A stretch of 11,233 nucleotides of DNA from contig NAVB01002165.1 in the NCBI GenBank assembly GCA_002179805.1, forward strand, positions 1-11,233, written 5' to 3'. The DNA is from Acanthamoeba lenticulata (taxonomy: Eukaryota > Discosea > Longamoebia > Acanthamoebidae). A model generated the notes under the pieces. The model saw only the letters and a list, made by a program, of their open reading frames with translations, did not search any database and was not told where the DNA came from. Below, one piece after another: positions 1-8,169 of the stretch (positions within the stretch are counted from its first letter, which is position 1; each line of letters begins with the position of its first letter). The position numbers were made by a program, and so were the translations under genes.

Positions 1-39
1 CACAACTCATCGATGAGCTGCGCCCCCCCCCCCTCACAG

Positions 40-310
40 GCCAACTTGACTCCCCACTGCTCAAGCGTGCGCACGCCCGTCTCGGCATCGACACGGACGC
101 TTGCCGCAAGGGCCGAGAGGTGTGTGCTCCTCCTCCTCCCTTGGTGACCAACCTGGTGGGGTATTTTTGAAGTATTATAAATCGTGCGTGCGAGACACAC
201 AGGACATCCCCACTCCGGAAGTCGCTGCCGGGGCCAATTCGTGGGAGCAAGGCCAAGCCTTCCAGATCGAACTGGCAGAGGCCTCCCCTGCAGGCGCCTC
301 TCCCCCGTAA
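40..310 (+). CDS. 3' end of an unrecognised protein-coding gene (partial, two exons)
   Basis: Two exons can be joined: about 40-119 and 203-310, ending in TAA at 308-310. The first follows a C-rich tract and CAG (33-39), which look like an intron's 3' end. It closes on GAG with donor gtgtgtg at 120. The second follows acacacag at 195-202. Both junctions are phase 0, giving roughly 60 C-terminal residues: a charged stretch (DSPLLKRAHARLGIDTDACR) and then an acidic, Ala/Pro-rich tail (DIPTPEVAAGANSWEQGQAF and onward). I recognise no family. Reading through the donor at 120 would instead stop at 168-170. The gene runs toward Cyp40, with 154 bp between the two stop codons. The exon structure rests only on splice signals, phase and protein-like composition. 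Confidence 0.45.
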
Positions 311-464
311 CGCTTTTTCTTTATCAAGGAAGGTCGGTAACAGTGGTACTGATTGAAACCAAACACAAAAGAAAAACGACAGCTTTTTTGCTTTCTTTGG
401 GACATGCGGTGAAAAGCAAGTTTGGAAAGAAGGATTTGGGGGGGGGGGAAGGCCTACAACCGCT

Positions 465-1432
465 TCAAGAGAAGAGGCCCCGGAAAGCCTTGCTCTGCTT
501 CTCCTTGTACTCCTTGTGCTGCTTGGTCACCCTTTGTTGTTGTTGCGGTTGCGGTGGTGGTGGTGGGTATATGGAGAAGTGTGAGAGCTCTTCTTTAAGA
601 AGAAGAAGAAGAAAGGGAAAAACGTTGTTCCTTTTGGCCACACACGCGTGGGGGGTGACCCGCAGCAAGGGACGAGGGAGGGAGGGAGGAAGCAAGCACG
701 TACTTGTCCAACTCCGCCCGCAGGGACTTGTTGCCGGGCTCCAGCTTGATAGCCTCCGTCAGGGTCGCCTTGGCCTGATCAAACTCCTTCATGCCGGCCT
801 CGGCCTGCGCCTTCCTGAAGAGGGCCTTCACATCTTTGGGATTGATCTCGAGCGCCTGTCCGCCGTCCCACGACGTCCACATCATCGTCACCACCACCAC
901 CATCAGAGCCATGACGTCGACGACACCAGGACGGGGCTCCAATGGAGCGGACCTCGTTGCACTCCTCCACTGCCTCCGAGAATTTCTTGAGCTGAAGAAG
1001 GCAAGCCGCCTTGTTGAGGCGGCAGGGTAGCCGGGCCTCGTCGCACTTGGCCCGTTCCTCATCCGTCATGTCAGGGGTCTCCTCCCCGATGTACCGCAGG
1101 GCCTGCATACATGCGCGCACACCCGTGGTTAACAGCTACATGAGCGCACACGCGCGCGCAGTGGCCCACTGATCCACAAAGAAAAGGAGAGAATTCAAAT
1201 AAAAATAAAAATAAAAATAAAAATAAAATAAAGCGAAAGAGAAAAAGAAGAAGAAAGATTTACCTTTTCGTACTTGCGCACGGCAGTGGCGTACTCCTTG
1301 TTCTTAAAGTAGTCGTTGCCAATGGCGCGGACCTTGTTGGCCACCTCCAGCTTTTGCGCAACCGTAACCACATCGAGCTGGTCCTCTGCGCAGTTACCAA
1401 TCAGTCAACACCAACCAGCCGTCATGTGAGAA

Positions 1433-1463
<31 letters not shown>

Positions 1464-2112
1464 ATACGCACCCAGCCAGTCTGCCCACACGTCTCCGTCC
1501 TGGGGCGCAGGAACGCCATCATCCTCGCCGGGCTGGAGCTCACCACAGTCCATAATGATGCACTCCTCGAGAGGACGGTCCTGCGGATTGGTCTTCACGT
1601 GCTCCACGGCACGCACTACATTCATGCCTGCAGCAGGAGAGGAGAACAGAAAAGGTCAGAAGAAGGAGAAGAAAAGAAAAAGAAAAAGAAAAAGTAGGGT
1701 GAAGGTGTCCGTGGCGATGACTTGCTAGGAGAGGGAGAGAAGAAGAAGAAGAAGATACCCTTGATGACTTCGCCAAACACAACGTGCTTCCCATCAAGGT
1801 GCGGAGTGGGCACGGTGGTGATGAAGAACTGAGATCCGTTCGTGTTCGGCCCGGCATTGGCCATTGACAAAAGTCTGTTGTGTTCCCATCCACGCGGCAG
1901 ACGTATGTACATGCCCACAAAGAAAGGGAGGGGCAGGGGGGAATGGACGTCAACAGCGTTGTCCATTTGTCGGTAAATCCCTCCCCTCCCTCTAACACGC
2001 GAGCGGCAAACCAGTAAGAGCGCGGGCGAAGTACCCAGGACGGTCGTGCCTGGGTACCGGGCTGGCCGCCAATGAAAATGTCAAAGAAGCACCGGCAGCC
2101 GTCAGTTGCCAT
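465..2112 (-). CDS. Cyclophilin-40-type peptidyl-prolyl isomerase with TPR domain; central cyclophilin exon(s) missing
   Basis: Cyp40 is an Hsp90 co-chaperone with an N-terminal prolyl isomerase domain and C-terminal TPRs that bind the Hsp90 EEVD tail. Exons seen on the minus strand: 2112-2058 ([17 protein letters not shown], the first cyclophilin strand), 1874-1759 ([17 protein letters not shown] to VVFGEVIK), 1627-1472 (cyclophilin end and acidic linker with [12 protein letters not shown]), 1385-1264 (TPR1, [19 protein letters not shown]), 1102-953 (TPR2, [20 protein letters not shown]), 855-704 (TPR3, [20 protein letters not shown]) and 531-465 (basic C-terminus, [19 protein letters not shown]). 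From 1874 onward all phases close, and the carboxylate-clamp N and K/R residues of the TPRs are present. Between 2058 and 1874 there is only about 183 bp with no homologous coding sequence. Roughly 75 residues are missing, including the FHRxI catalytic arginine and QGGDF region, and the phases do not match (exon 1 ends phase 1, the next needs phase 2). As it stands the isomerase domain cannot be complete: deletion, collapsed assembly or pseudogenisation. Confidence 0.9.
1197..1232. repeat. AAAAAT short tandem repeat in a Cyp40 intron
   Basis: About five to six copies of an AAAAAT unit followed by AAAAT-type variants, inside the intron 1103-1263 of the minus-strand Cyp40 gene, where it reads as a T-rich tract. 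Similar A/T blocks occur at 3838-3860 between two divergent genes. Confidence 0.85.
1428..1463. repeat. GA-dinucleotide-rich microsatellite in a Cyp40 intron
   Basis: GAGAGA runs interrupted by GAAA lie inside the intron 1386-1471. On the Cyp40 sense strand this is a CT-rich tract immediately after the donor gtgcgt. Confidence 0.85.
2031..2057. repeat. Perfect 9-bp inverted repeat at the broken Cyp40 exon boundary
   Basis: GTACCCAGG (2031-2039) and CCTGGGTAC (2049-2057) are exact reverse complements around a 9-base spacer. The right arm contains the first intron donor of Cyp40 (minus strand gtaccc starting at 2057). It lies exactly where coding sequence expected for the cyclophilin domain is missing. 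Confidence 0.85.
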
Positions 2113-2254
2113 GAAGCTTGTGTGTTGTGGCGGGCGTGCTGGAGTGTGTTGTGGGCGTACGGGCAAACTGAGCGCACCCACGGCACCAATCTGCATTTCT
2201 GACTTTTCTGCCGCATTCCCACAGAACTTTGGCGGAGTGGAGCAGCACACAAAT

Positions 2255-3825
2255 TCAAATATTTTGTTCGCCATTGCTCCCAGCTGAAGCTCGGGACGTG
2301 ACTGCCTTTCTAGCTCCTGAGCCGTGGCGGGGGACCACGCGATGGCACAGATTACACCGATCATGGGTGGCCGAAAAGGGGTACAGGACGCCGCGGCCAT
2401 TATTCCTTGTGCAAGTCCGGCAGACAAACCGCTGAACGTAGTCGTCCTTTCTGGCGCCTTTGCTTCGCTGCCTATGGGCGGGCTTGTTCTCACACCGAGG
2501 ACACACGCAATGGAAGAAATAGATGCTGCTGAGGGCCAAACGGCGTTGCTCTGTGGGCTTACTAGCGTCGATGTACGAAAGGCTCACTTCTTGTCCGGCG
2601 GGAATGTCAACTAACGCGATGAACCTGATGCTAGTGTACAAAGCCATCCACGTGCTTCTTATCAGCGAAGCGTAGGAGAGCGATCGTTTTTTGTTTTGTT
2701 TTATTTCGTACCTCTGGCGCTGAGGACGAGACAAAGACGAGGACACGCTGACATCCTGCTCAATACGGCACACGTTGGGGTAGCACGAGTGATCTGTTGG
2801 ATGCCTGCCTGGTCAGATCACCAAAAAAGCAGGCGAGTGCACGCTGGCGGATGGGGGTGCTTCACATACTGAAGAAGCTGGCTGAAGGATAGTTTCCGTA
2901 GGCATAACACCCGAGAGTAGTCCCTGCCGCTCCTCTCAGTCCAAAACCATTACACAAGTTCTTGAGGATCAGCTCTGTGAAGTAGTGTTTGCACATCCGT
3001 TCATGTCACAGACAAGATTACATGAACGTCAGTACATTCAGCCGTGCCGGCCCTTCCAGGAGTGGTGGAGGCAGGGCGCAACTAACCTACAAAGTCATAG
3101 CGAGACCAGGGCACTCCGCCTACCGTGCGTGTCTCTGTCTGCACGAGCGGCGCAAGCACCGTGTGTACCACCTTTCGCCAGAAGTGGATCTCCTCAAGAG
3201 GCCGCTTCTCCCGGTTGGAGCAGAGCTGGAGGACATCACCGTAGGTGGGTTCTGCCAGCGTGGGTCTGGGTGCGCATTCCTGCCCCTGGACTGACTTGCC
3301 TGCCGGAGCACTGGCCTGCTGGTGTGGTGCCTTGTTGCCCTCGCTTTGGGCATGGCTGTCGCCTTCATTGCGAGCCTCCGCGCCTTGTGAGAGATGATGA
3401 CGCGCCGCAATGCGAAAGGCAAGGCGGAGCTCGGCCTCTTCGGCATCGGTAAGACCCAGCGACGAGCCCACCTCGCGCACGCGGCGCCATGCAGTGCATT
3501 CCAAGCCATGAAGCGGTCGAGCTTCCGCTTCCTCTTCTGCTGAGCAGTAGAGGGCAACTCCGCAGCCAAGCGAGCACGGGTGCAACAGTGCTGCAGGTGC
3601 CAAGGAGCGGTGCAGAGGTAGTAAAGAGGAGGTTGGCGGTGCTGGTGGGTAGAAGCGGAAGCAATAGGCACAGGTCAAGGCGGGCAGCTTGGGGGCGAGG
3701 GCGAACGGGAGGGCTTCAAGAACAACCTCGCCTCGGCGGATTGAACGTGCACTCACCACGTAGCGGCCACGACTGTGCCCACCCCATATTAGCTCGATTG
3801 GAAAGGCTGCAGCTCCGTCCGTCAT
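2255..3825 (-). CDS. SET and MYND domain (SMYD-like) protein lysine methyltransferase
   Basis: Four exons on the minus strand: 3825-3087, 2974-2870, 2793-2712 and 2624-2255; total 1296 nt, 431 aa, a usual SMYD size. N-terminal SET strand GRYVVSARSIRRGEVVLEAL (20-39). MYND-type zinc cluster: C52, C55, C84, C88, C94, H106, C110 (YCS and HGLEC). A low-complexity insert covers about 145-190. The SET cofactor motif NHSCYPN (282-288) is created by splicing SFF-A to AT-CAC, which strongly supports that junction. AGQEVSLSYID follows at 318-328, then post-SET cysteines C348, C350, C353 and a further CRTC...CNLC pair resembling a zinc ribbon. SMYD enzymes transfer methyl groups from S-adenosylmethionine to lysines of histones or other proteins; the substrate here cannot be told. 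An in-frame ATG at 3900 would add a hydrophobic 25-residue leader, but the AT-rich stretch ends in a splice-acceptor-like sequence, so I prefer 3825. Confidence 0.88.
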
Positions 3826-3916
3826 GATCTGCAAAGAAAAATAAAATAAAAATAAAATAACGAATACAAAAGAATAAATAGAAAAACCCTGTTGTGGCAT
3901 CAGTCAGTTCTTTCTG
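3826..3916. promoter_or_regulatory. Compact divergent promoter between the SMYD-like and calmodulin-like genes
   Basis: Only 91 bp separate the two divergent start codons. The centre is A/T-rich (AAATAAAATAAAAATAAAAT on +). I see no clear TATA box. On the minus strand the sequence just before the SMYD-like ATG (T-rich tract, then ctttgcag at 3828-3835) looks like an intron acceptor. The SMYD-like gene may therefore have a 5' UTR intron whose upstream exon would overlap the start of the calmodulin-like gene in antisense. Confidence 0.5.
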
Positions 3917-4677
3917 ATGGAGGGGCCAACACCACAATCAAGTCAACCAGGCGGTGTTGCCACCCTGGACCAACTCAAGGAAATGTTCTCGCTGTTTGAC
4001 AAGAATGGCGATGGAACGATCTCAGTTGCTGAGTAAGTTACCCACTTTGCTTGCACGGCAATAGGCCTCATTGTCCTCTTTGGTGCCTAGGCTCGAGGAG
4101 GTAATGAAGTCCATGGGACAGAATCCCAATAAAGAGGAGCTCACCGAAATGATGGCGGAAGTGGACACCGATCACAACGGGTGCATTGACTGTGGTTCGT
4201 GGCCGTTTTCCCTCTAGGGTTTGAACGTTGGTGGCCTACTGTAGTCTGAAGTAGACTTCTTCGCTTGCTCCCCGCTCTGCGAATATGGGCAGGCGAGTTT
4301 GTGCAGCTCATGCAGCGGCAAATCTCCCCCAGCAGTGAAGAAGAGGCCCTGGGCGCGTGGAGCCTGTTCAACAAGAAGGGCAGGGATGTCATTTCCGCTG
4401 CTGACTTTCGGTACCTCCTCCAACGTCTTCGTGAGTGTGCTGTGGTTTCCGGAGGATATGAGGTGATGGGCACCCTTGAACGGTGTCCTTACCGCCAACG
4501 TCCGATCAGCACGCACTCAGCACTCATGCCCTTCCTTGCTCCAGGGAGGTGATGACCAAGCTTGGCGACAGGCCATTGACGCACGAAGAAGTCGACGACA
4601 TGATGCGATCCGCAGGTGTAGGCGGCGATGGCGAGGTTACCCTCCAGGAATTCAAAACCATGCTCCTCAATCCGTGA
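3917..4677 (+). CDS. Calmodulin-like four-EF-hand protein with two degenerate C-terminal loops
   Basis: Exons 3917-4032, 4091-4194, 4293-4434 and 4545-4677; total 495 nt, 164 aa, slightly longer than calmodulin because of a polar N-terminus. EF1 loop DKNGDGTISVAE (28-39) and EF2 loop DTDHNGCIDCGE (64-75) keep the Ca2+ ligands. EF3 (NKKGRDVISAAD, 100-111) has Lys and Arg at positions 3 and 5 and Asp at 12. EF4 (GVGGDGEVTLQE, 145-156) lacks the acidic residues at positions 1 and 3. Inferred: Ca2+ binding by the N-lobe only, with the C-lobe as a Ca2+-independent anchor. The third donor is taken as gtgtgc at 4435; the stronger-looking gtgagt at 4431 would give an immediate stop after splicing. 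Could also be a myosin light chain-like or other CaM-family protein. Confidence 0.9.
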
Positions 4678-4814
4678 TCGACCATGTCACCATCACGGTT
4701 CATGAGGGGTGCTGTTCATGTACAGAAACTACAGTTGCCCTGAAGCTGGCCCTTTTTCCCGCGTCTTTTTCCCCTTGCCGTTGGCGCCAAAATGAGGCAA
4801 GCAATTCAGATTGG
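4678..4814 (+). promoter_or_regulatory. Short intergenic region before the kinase gene
   Basis: 137 bp hold the 3' UTR of the calmodulin-like gene and the promoter of the kinase gene. It contains a pyrimidine-rich stretch (about 4750-4778) followed by the palindrome TTGGCGCCAA. No canonical AATAAA or TATA box is visible. Confidence 0.5.
4781..4790. promoter_or_regulatory. E2F/DP-like palindrome 24 bp upstream of the kinase start codon
   Basis: TTGGCGCCAA is a perfect 10-bp palindrome and, followed by AA, matches the E2F consensus TTTSGCGCSAAA at all but its outer 5' base. E2F sites commonly control DNA replication and repair genes in plants, animals and many protists. That this site is functional here is inference. 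Confidence 0.4.
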
Positions 4815-7268
4815 ATGGATTGGCCCGTTGCAGAACGCCTACCACCTCCCGAGCCCGAACTCGTCATATTCTGCGGGCCTCCTCACGTGGTACATCGACA
4901 CATGGTGTTGATTGGTGCCCGTTTTGAATCGAACCAAAGTAATGGTTACACCCTGTAATCGCTGCATGCAGGGCAAGACTACGCACTATGCGCAGCAGTT
5001 CAAGAACACGCACGTTCGTGTATCGGCCGAGGACACCTTTCGTGAGCAGCCACACATGTCACTCCACCGAGTTGTAAACATAGCCCTGTCTTACATGCGC
5101 AACGGCAAGAGCGTGGTGATCGGTACGCCAGGTCCTGCCACTCTCCTGAGTGTGCTTGTAGTGCCGACCGTTGTTTGCTTCTTCCTTCGGCAGATGATGG
5201 CAACAGCAAGAAGGCTACACGAATATCCTACATTCGAGGTGCCTGCCGAGGCGCTCTCTTAAAAAAACGAGATTTTTTTTTTTTTTCTCACCGCCCATGC
5301 AGCTCTGCGCAATCGCATGCCTGCGTGCAGTGCGCGGTGTGTGTACTTTAAGCCCGCAGGCGGAGTGTTGCAGTGCCAGGTACACAGACCCTGTCTTGCC
5401 TCATTGCACGCGTGTGCCGTGAATCACACGCATCGTTCTACAGTGGCAAAACGAATGGGCCCGGGCCGCTTCTCTGGCTCTGGGTGTGTGTCTACCTCTC
5501 CTTCCACTCCGCGCCATAGTCCCCTGCAACCACTAGTTCCCTTTTGAGTGATGGAAGGAGCTCAACGCGCGCGTGTGTGTGTGAGATACGTGTTTGGGGG
5601 TAGCAGGCGAGGGAGCGGCAGTGCCAGATCCTTCTCGCCCGCCGCCTTCAGTGGGACCGGAGGAGTGGGACAACTGGGTGACTGATGCTGATCCACCGGA
5701 TGCGGTACATGACCTGCGTGTCTTTGTGCTTGTTGTGGTGCTCCTCGAGTGTCTGAGTGTGGTTCCATCGAAAAAGACCCTTTAACCCCTCCACTCAACC
5801 CAATTTGCGCCCGATTCGGAAGAGCGAGGGCTACGACGAAGTCCGAGTCGTGGAGTGCTCACTCCGCTCCTACAGCAGCGTGCCGTTCGAGACTCAGGTG
5901 CGTTGGCTTGTCTCCCCCTGCTGCCTTTTTTTCCAGCCGCTACTGCTGTCAATCACCTATCAGCAACCCTGACGACGCTCTTTTTTTGGGATTTTATGTG
6001 GGGGGGGGTTGTTGGGGTGACATGCCCTAACAGGGCCTGCTGATCGACGCAGAGGCCCTGTTTTCCTTCGATCGAGGGCGTCTCTCTGAAGCTTTCTTCG
6101 CTACCGATCAGCTGGCAGGTCAGTGACTTGGGCTTGTTGGCAATCTATGCTTTCACCTTCCTCCTCCTCCTCCTCCTCCTCCTCCTCCTCCCCTCCCACT
6201 CAATCCGTCGCCTGTCGCGGAGCGGAAGCCTCCATTCTCCGTTGACGCCGCTTCTCTTCCGCAACTGCAGAGGGGAACTGGGTGGAGCTACACCAGCACG
6301 CCGCCCCAGTGCTGGCTGAGTATCGAGACAGCTTCCCACAAGCCCGGTTCATCGTCGTCATCAACGAATCTAGTATCATCCCTCCCGAAGCGGATTTGCT
6401 CAATTCTTCGCACGTGCGTTTCCAAACCTTCGCCCTAGTCTTCCCTCTTTCCCCCCTTCTCAATCTTCTTCAGCGACGTGCGGCTTATCCAGACCCATTC
6501 CATTCCTCCGCAGTTCGAACTCCGGCTCTCGAGCTTCCGCACGCGCCTACTGCACGAGCTGTCTATGCTTCCGATGACCGCCTACTACCTGCTCCTTCCG
6601 CGGCGGCCGAACCCTCACGGCTTGTTCCTGCAGCCCCCGTCCCCCGGTTGGATCGCCTGGTCCGTTCCCCCCGCCCTCCCCGCCCGGGGGATTTGCTTCG
6701 CTTCGGGGTGAGTTAAGCCTGCTGCTTGGATGGCAGGCTCCAAGAGCGCCACCGCCTGGCCCTCTCGGAGAGCCTGCTCGTGGTAGGCGAGGGATCGTCT
6801 CTCGCGAGTGGGGCCCGACCCTACCTGGCGCAGATCGCTGGCAGCCATTTGTTCAACGCCTCTGGCTGGCTGGTCTCCAGCAAGGTGTACGTACTCTATC
6901 TCCCCCTTGCCGGTCTTCTGCTGTTGCTGTTGCTGTTGCTGGTGGTGGTGTATTGCTGTTGTTCCTGGAACGGAAAAAAAAAAAAAGGAACTTGACGGAC
7001 GCGTTGACTTGGGGCGGGGGCCATGTGCGTCTACCAGGCGCATGCATACGCGCGAACCGGCAGGGAGACCCGCCTTCCTCAACACGCCCAAGCTGAGTGA
7101 AGGTGGAGGAAGAGCCCGGGCTCCGTTGCTGCTTCGGGCAGCGTCCCCCGCAAGTCGACAGGCTTCGAGCGAGACGATCGATGATGTGCTCCTCCACGGC
7201 GTGCTCGTCCAAAATCAAGTCCCCTCTCGCCCCCTCGTGCGTATTTCACTCCTCTCTCCCTTTCGCGC

Positions 7269-7328
<60 letters not shown>

Positions 7329-8093
7329 GGAGCCAGAAATCACCTGTCATCTCTCATTTCACTCATCCACGACATTTGTGGGGGGGGGGGTAGGGGAAGG
7401 GGCTACCAAAATGGGAGGCGGAGGACGATGCCGATCTTCATCATCATGAGGAGGCGCGATCCACTGCAGTGGAGGCAGCTCCTGCGACGTCGTCATCCTC
7501 ATCCTTACTGGAGCAGACGCCAACGAGGAGCATAAGACCCCCCACTGGGCACCTGCGCACGCCCACTACCCCACTCCCGTCGCCTTCGTCGTCTTATTTA
7601 TCTCCCTTGGCTCTTGGAGTGTCGCCTCGCCGCCGGCTGCCCGGCTGGATGTCCCCGGGAGGGCCCTCCTTGAAGCCTGCCCGGTGCACCTCGTCTCTCT
7701 CTCTCTCTCTCTCTCCCTCTCTCTCTTTTCTCTCTCCTCCATTTGGTTCATGAAGGCGCTCTTTGCTGCAGGTCCTGACGTGATGATGTTTGTATGTCCA
7801 CGTGTGATGGCGTGCAGGAAGCCCCGCGCGCCCCGCCTCGGACCGGGCGATGATGCTGGTGGTGGAAGCGGTGCTGGAGACGACGAGCAGCAGCAGAGCG
7901 CCGGAGCGCCGCTTCAGAAGGAAAAACACCAGATAGCGAACAAGAACAACAACAACAAGAAGAAGAAGAGGAAGCAAACAAAGGCGTATGCCCAGATGCT
8001 CAGCCACGCCACCGCCAAGGTGCGCCCTCCGTCCCGTCGCTGGAGAAATGCGAGAAGGCTCACGCAGTGAGGACTCTCCCCCCCCCAAACTAC

Positions 8094-8169
<76 letters not shown>

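Noticed and set aside
184..990. A 268-codon forward open frame
   Set aside because: It is antisense to three Cyp40 exons and includes G-runs and low-complexity stretches; no domain is visible.
1965..2000. Minus-strand [14 protein letters not shown] reading as a remnant of the cyclophilin core
   Set aside because: It only faintly recalls the GGESIYG...F segment, has no neighbouring cyclophilin motifs, and lies in the presumed intron; chance match is more likely.
1540..2493. A 317-codon minus-strand open frame across Cyp40
   Set aside because: It runs through introns and in the wrong frame relative to the Cyp40 exons; its composition follows GA/CT-rich DNA.
4431..4436. Donor gtgagt in the calmodulin-like gene
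   Set aside because: It matches the consensus better than gtgtgc at 4435 but joins to the next exon out of frame with an immediate TGA.
6282..6716. Uninterrupted forward frame continuing through 6410-6716 without an intron
   Set aside because: After 6413 it becomes Arg/Pro/Ala-rich and stops, whereas the shifted frame reads as an ordered protein and connects to later exons.
7097..7535. Long forward open frames encoding repeated ACVR-type peptides
   Set aside because: They come only from the TGCG microsatellite, which is open in several frames, and lie between supported exons of the kinase gene.
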